From Lingula anatina (taxonomy: Eukaryota; Brachiopoda; Lingulata; Lingulida; Lingulidae): DNA of 64,000 nucleotides. A program made the position numbers and the translations under genes. Below are positions 1-10,853 of the stretch, piece after piece (position 1 is the stretch's first letter; the number at the start of each line of letters is the position of its first letter). The DNA lies in the NCBI RefSeq assembly GCF_001039355.2, contig NW_019775766.1:1-64000 (forward strand). Direction: 5' to 3'. The notes under the pieces are model-generated. The model was given only the letters and a program-made list of their open reading frames with translations, was not told the origin of the DNA and ran no database searches.

Positions 1-545
1 TACAGTGCCGCCGGAATGTCCCCTTACCAAATGGCCGTATGGTTTCCCAACCCTGCCCCATATGGTCGAACAATAGAGGCCGTATGATAATTACAGGGTA
101 GGGGAATCCCCAAGCAATCCTTATCGGACACCCAAATTAGTCGGTTCAACGAACACGGTCCCTTCTTAATTGCCTCACTTAAAGTTTCTATTATAGCTGA
201 TGCAAAGAGATTGCTATCGACACGAGCAAACAATACCGGGTTATGTATCAACTGCAACAGAAGACTCGAGTAAAGGCAAGTCAAATATTAGAACAAAACT
301 ATGAAGAACAAATCAGGCTTAGTTTTAAAACACGTATAACAATTTTATTTGATGATAATAAGTCACGATCAACAAAAGCGTAGTTAAAATGGAAAATTTT
401 AAATAGCTAATACATCAAATAAATATCAATGTCTCATGACCTTTATTACATGTGTTGCTAGTTTAGTAGCCTGATGCACGACCTTCTCTCTCAAGTACCG
501 CTGGTGATTTATATATTTATTACTGTATAATACACTTCTCTGCGT

Positions 546-785
546 TTATATGGTCATCTCCTCGTCTATGACGTTCATGTGGCGCAGGTCAACCTTTGAG
601 GGACGTCCACTTCGTGGCTTTTCTGCAATACCAAGCCCTTCGTCGTATTTCTTTAACGCATAGTAAATGGCTTGTCGCGACATTTTATGGCCTTCATTTT
701 CCATTTGTGCCGTTATGTTTTTAATTCGCACCCCTTGTTCTCGGAGGGCGATGATACGCAGACGCACGTAATCGCTAAGAGGCAT
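546..785 (-). CDS. Helix-turn-helix N-terminal part of a Tc1-like transposase
   Basis: This 79-residue ORF begins with an ATG at 785; the open frame extends to 836 but has no ATG there. It contains a predicted helix-turn-helix (LREQGVRIKNITAQM, then a second helix around SRQAIYYALKKY), followed by a short linker ending SGRPSK. A GRP-type hook after a first helix-turn-helix is typical of the DNA-binding region of Tc1-like transposases. The ORF stops right after the first subdomain, and no second helix-turn-helix or catalytic domain follows on the minus strand between 545 and the inverted end. It is either a truncated transposase or a DNA-binding-only remnant. Its position inside matching inverted ends supports the assignment. 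Confidence 0.6.
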   Translation of the reverse strand: MPLSDYVRLRIIALREQGVRIKNITAQMENEGHKMSRQAIYYALKKYDEGLGIAEKPRSGRPSKVDLRHMNVIDEEMTI

Positions 786-1258
786 CTTGGAATTGTGATG
801 ATTTGGAAAATTTGAGTGTCGATTTATACCGTTCACTTGTCAGGTGACACGATGGCATGGAAATCAGTGACATAAACAGGTCATATTAAACAAAATACTT
901 ATTGGCCATTTAGGAAGTCTAGATACACAAACAATCCTGTTGACACGTGTCAGTTGATTTAGAATTATGTGCAATTGATTAGTTTGGATTGAAGAGCGTC
1001 ATCGCAATGTTAACATTAATTTTAGACGACGCGTGTCACACAGTAGTGATTATGTAATAGTCAGGGCTTAATCACTGTGTTTACCCAGCATGAATAAAGC
1101 TAACCTGAACTGATTGTTAATTAATGTGAGATGACACGTGCCAACCAGTGAAGTTAGCCCGAGAGATTGTAATCCAGTTTTTTAAATTAATTTCTTTTGA
1201 TGCGTTTAAGTATGAAGAAGACTTTTGGTTAAGTTTGGGCTTTAGATGGTAAAGATGA

Positions 1259-1669
1259 ACTATTCCTATCGTTTTGAATTACATATCAAACAATGATAGA
1301 GAAACAGTTCCTACTTTGTGTCCTACAGAATCAAGGAATCAGTCTTTCGGCCGGCCACCCGTCGCCTTGTCAAATAAAGAAATATTCGAAATTCGACAAC
1401 GGGCCAGTTCCCCAGGCAACTTTTGCGTTCAGTTGATGGGAAGGTTGTTTACGATTGATGAACGAATACGAAAGGACAGAAATGTTACGGGTGTAGATGG
1501 AAGAGATTCTATATGCAAATAGAGACTGAACTATATTAAAGATATGGCTAACAAAATGTTTATAACTGAAACAACTGACAAGTCTTTTTGGAAAAAATGC
1601 ATTTCGTCTATGAAAAAAACTAATAGAAATATAAGGACATACTATAAAAATAAATTTCAATCTTGTTAA
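1259..1669 (+). pseudogene. BEN-domain reading frame with an internal stop, inside the transposon
   Basis: Frame +2 stays open from 1259, is broken by a TAG at 1520-1522, then continues to a TAA at 1667-1669. The two halves read as one domain. The first half has NFCVQLMGRLFT followed by NVTG; the second has RLNYIKDMANKMF, then a Trp, and a basic tail with RNIR. That order (Asn-Phe-x-x-x-Leu, Leu-Phe-Thr, NVTG, an Ile-rich helix, a late Trp and basic end) is the pattern of BEN domains, which bind DNA and occur in chromatin factors and mobile or viral genomes. There is no ATG before the domain, so it was either an internal exon or is a decayed gene. The internal stop makes a working product unlikely. 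Confidence 0.6.
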
Positions 1670-2201
1670 TAATATGTATATAGGAAAGACAGTTTGAAGC
1701 CTAATAAATATTACATGTACAAGTAGTGTTTTATTTGATCTTTAATAAATTCATAAATTCATTTATTAAACTCTATGTAAATTCAATCAATTCATAGCTA
1801 CAATTTACACGAAAATTGCTGTCATCACCGAATCTTTTTGGTAAAGCGACTTTTAAAAATCACTGTTGGCAAGTTCTTATACTTAAAATCTCCGTATCAG
1901 AGTAGAGTGATCAAAGTAGAGTGAAGCCACCGCGCATTAAAGGTCAATTAACGCTTGGACGAACACTTAATTGCGACCACGCTCACCGTCGATCTTTATC
2001 TCAGCCAGCTAGGGTTAGGTTCTTTTGTTAGCAGAAAGTTTGTCACGATAATTGCCCGACGGGCAGGGCATGGAACTATTGTTAACAGAAACCAAACAGC
2101 GTATGGATGACAATGTTATTTCCATAGTTACCGAGCCAGGCCGTCCGTACAACCCGCAGCGACCCGGAGGGTAAGTAAGGGGAGATTCCGGCGGCACTGT
2201 A

Positions 2202-2973
2202 AGACTAAAAAATTACATTGGTGGCTAAAAAAAAACAGCTTACTAAGACTAAAGAATTGCATTTAAAAAGTGTACTGTGCCGTAAAGTTCGGTCCGACAA
2301 TAGATATAATGTCAACAAACAGAGCTGTAACCGAGTCGGTGGCTAAAAATAGCAGCTTACTAAGAAGCCTCACAAGCCCCTTCATTGCCAAAAAAATTGC
2401 TTACTAAGAAGCCCCACCTTTTGTCACCATTAAAAGTATATGGTCTTGGTGAAAATTGCAGGTCGAAATCAACATACTTTTACTACTTATACATAAACAA
2501 ATAATATCTTTATTTTCATATTTGCCATTTGAACGTGAGTGCCTCAAAAAAGGCTGCTTAGCGCTTTTATCTGGCTTTCGTTCAACAAAATAATATATAC
2601 ATGTGCAAAATTTTATGGCCTATAGTTACACAGATATACAAACATGCAGAAGAGACACCTGCTCAAAAGCTTATAAATTGACAATATAAAAGAGATAACA
2701 GGAGCGGATCCAGGATCATTTGAAGGGGGTAGGGATTATATGAATAAAAGACCGCGGATGCAAATCCGACTCTCGTCCCCACCCCCTTGGTGTGGGGTTC
2801 TGGGCCCGCTGAAGGGCCCCGAAAATTTTGGTATTTTTGAGGGCGAACGGTGCCATTGGGTACAGGTTAGAATAATGGTTAGTCATAACTCTATAGGGGA
2901 CAATTGGTGTCATTTTTTCAAGAATCGAAGGGGGGGCGAGACCCCTGACACCCCCTATACCAGACGCTGGCGA
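2202..2973. repeat. Non-coding stretch with short interspersed repeats
   Basis: I see no gene here. Three related short units, each reading roughly GGTGGCTAAAAA followed by CAGCTTACTAAGA, lie at about 2219-2250, 2338-2366 and 2385-2414. The part from about 2700 to 2960 is GC- and G-rich, with scattered runs of G and C, and looks like an old interspersed repeat fragment. ORFs in it (for example 2740-3090) have no recognisable domain and unusual composition, so I do not call them genes. Confidence 0.4.
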
Positions 2974-4020
2974 AGGTTAAATCGATTTACGTTCTGTTTA
3001 TTTACACTGACTCTAGTCTCGTCGCAGTCGTCACGGCATCAGGTAAATCATTACAAAGCGTTCAAATCTAAATTTCAAAGAGGCCATTAAATTTAGAATA
3101 AATGTGTTGCATGTCACTTTTAATATCCTTTACATTGACACCAAAACATTCCATCTGATGAAAACAAGGGGTGTGCATTGTTAAACGTTTATAGATTCTC
3201 TCATTTTGATAAAGAACTTATATTGCTTTAAGTTCATGGTTTACATTTAAATATAACTTTTAAAAGACATATACAAAGCGAGCGTGGATTTCGCACGGAA
3301 ACCACTTCTACATGTTTCTTATACGACTAAAATAAAGGCAACATGCCAAAGCATAAACCAGATTTATCTCTCGTTCAGCCAAAAATAGGTTTAAAACTGA
3401 GAACTCTTCAAGCTTTAATTGTCCCACTTATCTGGCCCACCAATTCATAAAGATCCGCCAAATGACTGTGGGCGCATTGCATAATTTAAACTAATTAATA
3501 AAACAGAATTTTGAAATACAGATCACTTTAAATACATACATCCCTACCAAAATTGAAACCCGTACCATTATTTTGTAAACAGTGCAATTAAAAAGCGTGC
3601 ATCCCTGCGTGGATGAGCATAGTTTGCTACTTAAATAAAATTGTTCAATCAGTAAATATCACGTATGTATTGCGTTAGGGGTGATACTTTTTTGATAGGG
3701 GAGTATACACATACAATATACAAGATTCAAATTGCCTGTGAAATAAATAGTACATTTAAAGTACCAATATACGGATATTTATTTGGATGTTAATGTAAAT
3801 ACATATGACAATTTAGATGAAATATAACAAATATAATTACATATCAAAATTACATAAAATACATAGAAACATTCAGCATACCATAATCGTCAAAGGTGCA
3901 ACAACTTACAGGAATGATGCTGAAAATGTATCAGAAAAAAAATCCATTAACTGCAGACTATGAAATCTTACTTTTAGATGAATCATCCATTAAGTCATGC
4001 CATAAATTTAAATTACATCG
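2974..4020. repeat. Decayed duplicate of the 19.2-21.7 kb region
   Basis: Blocks of clear similarity run in the same order and orientation in both places: 2974-3202 with 19173-19399, about 3340-3480 with 19830-19925, 3759-3897 with 21441-21573, and 3912-4008 with 21632-21727. Between the blocks each copy has gained or lost sequence. The blocks lead directly into the copied GTPase exon at 4031-4303, which matches 22395-22664. Together they show that the 3' flank and last exon of the GTPase gene were duplicated as one segment. No gene is seen in the stretch itself. Confidence 0.75.
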
Positions 4021-4030
4021 ATGTGTTTTA

Positions 4031-4303
4031 GTACTGTTCACACCTCGCGATAGACAGCATGCTGAGTGTTCACAACACTGCCGTAGTTATCACTGGCAGA
4101 CGTTTCAAACATCTGGCACTGCAAGTCCGTGGCAAGGCCTCGGGTTTCTACCGGTTTGACCGCGCGGGCGTGAGACAAATCCGCTTTATTTCCGACAAGT
4201 ATCATGGGTATCTTTGTGTCTTGCCTAAGTTCATTGATGTGTTCTTTGATTCTTTTCACGGCTTCAAAACTTTTCCTGCAGGTGAGAGAGAAAACCAGCA
4301 CGC
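4031..4303 (-). pseudogene. Copied fragment of the last exon of the RERG-like GTPase
   Basis: This stretch is almost identical to 22395-22664, part of exon 3 of the GTPase gene at 22274-30711. From about 4064 to 4303 I count only about three or four differences. The copied frame keeps the NKAD guanine-specificity motif and the SAS motif. It begins in mid-domain, lacks the P-loop and switch exons, and ends early in a TGA where the parent has a CGG codon just after the TYREV-equivalent region. It cannot encode a GTPase. It lies just downstream of gene A on the same strand, so it could be transcribed as part of gene A's 3' untranslated region. A TTTATT at 4185-4190 would be an AATAAA signal for gene A. 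Confidence 0.85.
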
Positions 4304-4361
4304 AACAAAGGCGTAGCTATAATACCACCGTTGACCCGGGCGTCATCTTACCACTGTGCTC

Positions 4362-7300
4362 CTATACAGGGCAGAATCCAGCAAATAGACACTCAATATT
4401 CATTTCGGCTGTGTTCAATGCCCGATCACCCCAAATATGAATCTGAAAGATACGAACCCAGAGCTAACGATCAACAGGTTACAAACATTTTGGTTGTCAA
4501 ACATAGTACGTTAGAAGTGTTTTGATGATACGGCACAAATAAATACATATTTTACAAATCATATTTAATATAGCAATAAAAGGATTATCAAAAAGAGAAA
4601 AGTTAGAAATTGTTAAGCAACATATATGAGAGAGAGAGAGACGTACTGCAGCCAGGGCTCCATCCAGAGCACGTGGTGGTGATGTATCCGGGTAACCATA
4701 GCAACTGTATCCGAAGAATAACGGGTTATTGATTAATTTCGGTGGTCCTGTAAAATAGATTTCGCTTTACATTTCCATGCTCTTGTAGCTAATTTATGAC
4801 TGTTATAAAAACGCTAAATGTTTGTTCAGAAACTTCTGTCGTTCGTATTCCCAAAACACAATTAACTCTGAAATTAATTAAATAAATAATCTATTTTATA
4901 CCAGGAACAATAATAGGCTGCGGAAAAAGCTTAGGAGGAGGGACCCTGTAAAGCCAAACTAGAACTTAACTGCTACTCAATTTGCCGAATTTTATAAAGG
5001 GATTATGACGGACAACGAGGATCTGACCTCAGAGCAAGCTCATCTCTTCGGTTGTTGAGACCAGCTACAAATCGTTACTTGGTTCTCAAACTAATATAAC
5101 AGTCACTACTCAACAAGTTATAGATAGCATAAGTCGCCTGAAAATAAATTGTTCTCCAGGCATCGATGGCGTAACTGCCGAACATATTGCCTTTCCTAAA
5201 AGCGACGTGTTATCTTTTCGCTTTTGTTTTCACTGCTATTCTTCGTTACAATATTGCCCCGGTCACCTTTGCGGAGGGGTGTTAATCCCCATAATCAAAA
5301 AGCCTGGATATTTAATACCATTTATTCACATTTATAACATGTACCCCCTCAAATCCGATGTTCCACTGTCATTTCCACGGAGGTAAAGAAATCCCCATTA
5401 AATTGAATTGACCCCACAAAATATCACCAAATTTACACACATTTAGCATTAGGGTGTGCTCGTTAAAGGTCACGTGTGTGCTCGTTAAAGGTCATTAGGG
5501 TATGAGTTTACCGCATACTGTTATTTTCTCATGTAGACGGCGCCACTGACTTTAACAAGTATAACAATTCTGTTTTGTGGGGTATTGGCCCATGTTTCCT
5601 AAAAAGCTTGACGGAATTTGTCCAGACTATTTGGAATTTGGTTCTCCTCTGGATTGCACACTTCAATTCATGCCTCAGGTGCTCAGTACGTTTATTACCT
5701 AGATTTAAAGATGGTTTCCCCAGCCTCTGAACATGGGGTTTCTGCAACAAATCACTCACCACATGATAACTGTGTGCTAGGGTGCTGTCATGATGAAGCC
5801 TGGATCACCCCCGAAGTCCCCTCTTGCAGATGGAATGAGGTATCAGTTGAGAATGCTAGGTTCAGTGATCCCAGAACTACCAGAACTTGGTCAACCATCA
5901 CTAGGAACAAGTTGGTTTTGCTGAAGAATCAAGGTATTTCTTGTATGCCTTCGATGGTCAAATTAGGGCCCGTAGACATGTTGCAGAATGCTTTTTGGTA
6001 GGTTTGTGCAGGATAATATCGCCCGAGGTGGCAGGTCAGTCCACGTTTGGAGAGAATTCCAAGCCCACGGTTTTAGTGCATTGTTCTTTCCGGAAAAGAA
6101 CGAATCTTGGGCAATTCACTGAAACATTCTAAACAAATATCTCACTCCATTTGCAAGAGGTGACTTCAGGGATACTGCAGGCGTCATCGTGGAAATGCAC
6201 TTGCCCACAACTCTCGTCTGCTGAGTGATTTGTTGTAGAAAACCAATGTTCAGAGGATGGAGCAACCATCTTTGAGCCCTGCTATTAACCTTACTAAACA
6301 TCTGAGGCATGAATTCAAGTGTGGAATGCAAAGGAAAACGTAACTCCTGATAATCTGGACCAACTCCCCAAATTTCTTTCGGAAGAATGGGACAATATCC
6401 AATAAAACAGAGTTGTTACCCTTGTTGAAGGCAGGCCGCGCCACCAACAGGAGGCAATTACAGTACGCGGTAAACACAAACGCTATTAGACAAGAAGCCT
6501 TTAACGAGCATGCCCTAATACTAAATGAGTGAAAATTTGGTAACATTTGGTGGTGTCATTTCAATTTAATGGACATTTCTTCGCCTCTGTGAAAATCACA
6601 GTGAAACGTCGGATTTGAGGGGTACATGTAATAAATGTGAATAAATGGTAAATTATTTGGAAATCTTCACCGCTAGTTTGTATTTTTTGCATCACTTATC
6701 ATGCTAGTTATGGTATCTGGAACGAAAATCACTATTTATATCAATCTTTTTCCTGTGATGTGATATTTTATAAATAAAAGCACATGATACTGAAGGTGGG
6801 ACAACCTTTTTGACCAATGTTGTATGTGGAGCCTGGACGCCGAAAAATGCTTCGATATAATTTGGCACAATGGACTATTATATAAGCTGTCTGATGTTCT
6901 CCCCGACTCGAATTGGTTATATCTTAATAAATTGTATAAGTGTTTAAGTTCTTCAGTAAGTTGGGGAGGCTCATATAGTGCTAATTTTAAAATTACCCGG
7001 GGAACAAGGCAGGGTAGTATTTTATCCCCGATCCTTTTTAACATTTCTATTTGCGAGCTGTCCCCCGGAACTAACTCCATCTGTATGTCTCATAAAAATA
7101 TACAAGACCTGAATACATTACAAAACAAACAGGTCACAAGATTCATGGGTTTATCTTCGCGATCTCATACCGCTGCTCTCCTAGAAGCCATACATATTCC
7201 GAAAATTAGTTATAATATAGCTAGAAATATAGAATCACTATACCGCAGGGTATAATGAGCATCGAGACACCACATCTTAAACTTTTAACTCATCAACTAT

Positions 7301-10069
7301 CTCATTTTCTGCTTAATTGTTTCTTGTGATACGAATCCAATCTTATGTTTGAGTGGGTCGGGAATTCGAAATGCTGTCCTGGACCTGCATGCACCGGCAG
7401 GACTGGTTGATACGCTGAGATTCTTAGTAAACAGCCCCTGCTATCAGATCAGACTTTCAAAAGAATGTTGGCGGGATTGCTCTTAAAATCGTTTTAACTA
7501 CTGTTCTTATATATATAAATATATATATATTCTTTTACTCATTTTTAAAGGTGGTTTTTAGTAAATAAATAATAGAAAGGAGAAGAAATAAAAACAAAAC
7601 TTGTACAATGTAATGATGTCCTGTAAAGAAAGTCGTTTCTCAGACAAAAATAATTGTAATGAAATGATCATGACAATGATAATAAATTATATAAACGGAC
7701 ATATTTGTCTCAATTTGACGGGAACATTCTGATAAAATAGAAAACGAACAAACCAGAGGCTGTTCCTGTTACGGAAGTACCATCATCCAACCATAAAAGC
7801 ATCTGGTTGGTAGCACGTGTGTAGGAAAATCCAGCAAAGTAACAACCACTTGCCTGAAATAACAAAAGAGATGTTTGTTTTCATAAAAAACTTCATGTTA
7901 ACACCAATATGAATATTCATGTGCTTGGATGGAATTTGATTAGATTGATTAGATAGAAAATGTTGTTAAGTTTTAAAAACTCTATAGAAGATGACAGCAT
8001 ATTCCTCAGTAGTAGTTTTACTGGCTTACCCGTGGTGCTGGCAAAGGCAGAGAAACAATATGCCGGAGGCCCCCGTCTGTACGGATCATAGCCTCGAGCA
8101 TGTTACCAACTCTAAGCGTGAGCTCCACGGAGGCAATGATACTACAGTCAGCATTAGTGATGAGAGCAGCGTGTGGTGGAGAACCGGGGTCCACACAGAA
8201 CCCAAGGGTGAACGTGAACCCGGGCAAGTATGTGCTCCAGTCAGCGATCTGGAAATATGGGACCTCCATGTGGGAGTAGGAGTACTGGGCGGTGTTGTGG
8301 AAATAAAGGACTTGTTGTCCGTCAAATTCAATGGTCGGTATCGTTTGTGGCACATCGGTCATTCGGAAGCCCCTCTGCACGTGACCACCAGCGAAGGTGT
8401 ACACCCCCGTGAAAACGCGTGCAACTGGAAAGGGAAAGTCTCTGTCCTCTTCCAGGGTGTCGAGATGGGGGGTCCACACTAGAGGCCAAAATTCTAGGAA
8501 ACAGGTGGACGAAATTTGAGTGAATTGATATTATAAATGAAAGAAACCAATAGTAAGCCTCAATTTGTTCTTAAAGGGCAAAATGACAGCAGGCTTTTAA
8601 TATTTGATACCATAAAAATGAAGAGACAAATTTTAAAAAATCATACAATAACATGTTAGGTGATGTATCGGAACCATCACCCAACCAGAAAAGCATCTGG
8701 TTGGTAGCACGTTGTCTACATATAATAGTATGGATACTTATGAGACCAACTTACGATTATGCGTCGGCGGAACACCTGGATCTGTATCCACAAGGGAGTC
8801 TGAAAAGTAAAACAAAATGAAATATAGATGGCATGTAGCCGCAGTAAAAGTTATAATGTGCTAGTATAGGTCCAGAAAATCGATTATGTAACACAAAGCT
8901 TCAATGTGAATTGATATAATTTTTAAATTATCACAAGACAGATATTAGAACAGAGGTTACTTTTGGAATCATCTCCTTCAAACAGAAAAAAGAAAAATGA
9001 ATGCACGAAATAATATTAAATGATAGGATGAAAAGAAAAAAGGCGTGGTGGGGTTTCATTCAGAGCATTTTCTTGCATGATTCATATTGTTATAAATCTG
9101 GGATATAGACTATAATCACCTTTAAGGGAAACTAAGGGGGGGGGGGGTGGAAGACATTTGTCCATTGTACCGTGGATTGACCATCGGTAAGGCTCATTAC
9201 TTACCACATGGGTAGGGATTAAACCAATCATCAGGGTCATGAACACAAGTCAAAACTTTTTGGTCCCACTTTGTGCTGCCGCCCCCTTGGTTTGTGTTAT
9301 TACAGCAGTGTAATACGATCACCTGCCAACTGTCACCCTGCGGAACACAGCGAATGTAGTGGACTGGGTCACCCTCAATAGCAAAAAAGCCTCCAAGTCC
9401 ACTGCCGAGAGGTTTGCACTCCTTGCAGATTTCTGGAAGGTGAAAATAAACAAATATTATGTCTGATTCTTGAAATGGTGGTAATTTATTTAAGCATACA
9501 TTGTGTTAATTAATTTGAGTGTTGATGTAACATATAATCTGGTGCAAATTATTTCAACACGATTAAAATACATCTGTACAGTATCTATATGATAAACTTA
9601 ATATATATATAATTACATAAAAAAAGATAGATCACTTACCTTCTTTTTCATCTGAAAAAGAAAAATTCCGCGATTAATATACATATACCCTAGCTGGTAT
9701 ACGAGTATATCATGTGGCTTTTACCTTGTTTTTTTTTTCCAAGATATCCGTTTATAGAGACTAATTTTTTTCATGAATACATTTCAAATGTGTTGCCGTG
9801 GGCTAATGATACATGTACTTCGGTCAATTATATCTTGTTATCTTGTTCATAAATAATAATAATAATAAAAATAATAATAACAATATAACATGCCGATATA
9901 ATATCATACCCTCTGTGAGATCGAAGTATGCGTCTCGCGGCCCGTTCACGGACCACCGGTAACGGTACACTGATGGGGCGGGTTTTCCGGGCGAATACGG
10001 TGCAAGCGGAGGCACGGCCAAGACACTGCCCAGAACGGCAACGGCAACGATGATCTGATAACTGACCAT
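4362..10069 (-). CDS. Gene A: secreted chitin-binding-like plus laminin-G-like protein (8 exons, 396 aa)
   Basis: The coding exons, 5' to 3', are 9910-10069, 9640-9651, 9205-9432, 8755-8799, 8030-8493, 7754-7853, 4647-4747 and 4362-4442. They total 1191 bases and give 396 residues with no frame conflict. All introns are GT-AG (GTTTGT donor after exon 6). Residues 1-18 form a signal peptide (M-V-S-Y start, hydrophobic core, LAVPP), followed by a Pro-rich stretch. Exon 3 (about residues 58-133) is Cys-rich, with ICKEC, YIRC, HCC and LTC, and resembles a type-2 chitin-binding (peritrophin) domain. Exons 5-8 read as a laminin-G/ConA-like domain, with conserved EFDG, NADC, CYFAGFSYT and IWGD. The protein is probably extracellular matrix; a shell or cuticle role is a guess. 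Its closest relative is gene B. Intron 6 is 2.9 kb and contains a LINE and a palindrome. Confidence 0.88.
4930..7500 (+). mobile_element. Broken non-LTR retrotransposon (LINE) reverse transcriptase
   Basis: Plus-strand fragments read as a reverse transcriptase in the right order. Around 5118-5190 is SRLKINCSPGIDGVTAEHI, the conserved entry segment, followed near 5290 by a PIIKKPG motif. After a 1.3-kb insertion, 6824-7060 gives the catalytic LDAEKCFD segment and RGTRQGSILSPILFN. The usual YxDD block is missing: the frame jumps at about 7075 to a downstream segment (QNKQVTRFMG, then a LLEAIHIP motif) and fades near 7430 with GLVDTLRFLV. Frame breaks, an internal deletion and the insertion show it is dead. 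The subfamily was not determined. Confidence 0.8.
5316..6650. mobile_element. 1.3-kb long-palindrome (foldback) element inserted in the LINE
   Basis: The outer ends are inverted: TACCATTTATTCACATTTA at 5316 is repeated in reverse complement at 6632-6650 with small changes. Similarity continues inward along almost the whole length. For example, 5705-5760 pairs with about 6218-6275, and 5800-5870 with about 6100-6180. The arms are each about 560 bases or more around a centre near 5980, and they have diverged with substitutions and small indels. This structure fits a foldback element or a long-inverted-repeat MITE. It interrupts the LINE between its KKPG motif and the LDAEKCFD motif. I could not define a clean target duplication, and ORFs inside are shadows with no recognised domain. 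Confidence 0.75.
8669..8713 (-). pseudogene. Relic copy of part of gene A exon 6, inside intron 4
   Basis: This 45-base stretch between exons 5 and 4 of gene A closely matches 7773-7822 of exon 6, including the run that encodes RATNQML and the Trp after it. It lacks the start of the exon and both splice sites of the original, so it is probably not spliced in. It is evidence of a small internal duplication within the gene. Confidence 0.65.
9136..9147 (+). repeat. Poly-G run (12 G)
   Basis: Twelve consecutive G bases lie in intron 3 of gene A, on the side nearest exon 3. This is low-complexity sequence with no assigned role. Confidence 0.9.
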
Positions 10070-10837
10070 TTTCAAGCAACTGGAATGAAAAATGTTGTTT
10101 AAGGTCATAAGTTTGAACGCTAGACGTTACTCGCAGATTTTGAGACAATGGAGTCTCTTCTGTTCAGATCTTTAACTTAAACCATTGAAATTAAACATGA
10201 TCAGGATTAAATTACTTTGCAAGGCTATGATTCAAGGCTATTATTGAGTATGACTGCATAATACATACAACCTGCCTGTCGTGAATCATGTACTAATGTA
10301 TGCTGGCACTATTACAGCACTATGAATATGTTATGGAGATGTGATTACACTTAAAAATAATCATGATTAAAGATGAGCAGAAGGACGCTTAGTAAAATTA
10401 TTCCGACAAACAACTACCTAAATACATGGGTAAGCACAACCTGAAGAAGCACTTTAAATCATGGAATTTATTATTCACCATATTTATGACGCCTTTTAAG
10501 ACATAAGTTATTCAACCCTTTAAGTTACTGGGGGTAGCACGCCAAGGGTTTTCAATTGAAATATTTATCCTTGTCCGTTAAGAACTTGGTCCATTTGATC
10601 GTGGCGTTGTGTAATCGGTGTATTTATAAAATCATTCATTTGTACCGGCTACGCCTTTTAATGTGAGATGAGGAAGACAGAAAAATAATAGTAATAAAAC
10701 ACTTAAACCGGGCCTGGTGAAATAAAGCCCCCCCCAGTCTTTGGCTCGTATAGTTGCCTTTTTTAACAACGGAAAATGAAAAACCAATTTCTGTTTTGAT
10801 TCATCACGAACTGCATCTGGTATTGCCAGTGTTTAAT

Positions 10838-10853
10838 GGGGGGGGGGGGGGGG
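10838..10853 (+). repeat. Poly-G run (16 G)
   Basis: Sixteen consecutive G bases lie upstream of gene A. They could form a G-quadruplex or simply be an assembly-sensitive homopolymer. Confidence 0.9.

Larger units (their letters stand above)
1..2201. mobile_element. Tc1/mariner-like DNA transposon, non-autonomous
   Basis: The first 26 bases of the window are the reverse complement of positions 2176-2201 with one mismatch. Each inverted end begins TA then CAGTGCCGCCGGAA. TA is the target duplicated by Tc1/mariner elements, and CAGTG is a common start of Tc1-type ends, so the element proper is about 3-2199. It holds a short minus-strand helix-turn-helix ORF (546-785) of the kind found at the N-terminus of Tc1-like transposases, but I see no catalytic DDE/DDD part. 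At about 2.2 kb it is longer than a usual 1.3-1.7 kb Tc1 element, partly because it carries a BEN-domain reading frame on the plus strand. The left TA touches the window edge, so the outer flank cannot be checked. Confidence 0.75.
4748..7753. other. Intron 6 of gene A, filled with mobile-element DNA
   Basis: This intron separates exon 6 (7754-7853) from exon 7 (4647-4747). The corresponding intron of gene B (14716-15026) is only about 311 bases. Most of the extra length is a broken LINE on the plus strand, opposite to the host gene, with a palindromic element inserted into it. The splice sites GTTTGT and TTTTACAG are intact, so the insertion need not harm the gene. Confidence 0.8.

Noticed and set aside
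1-2201. Assignment of the left-hand transposon to the hAT class
   Set aside because: Ends beginning CAGTG are also seen in hAT elements, but the flanking TA on both sides and the Tc1-type helix-turn-helix fit Tc1/mariner better.
7991-8482. Plus-strand ORF of 163 codons
   Set aside because: It is the antisense shadow of exon 5 of gene A, which has matching splice sites and a homologous exon in gene B.
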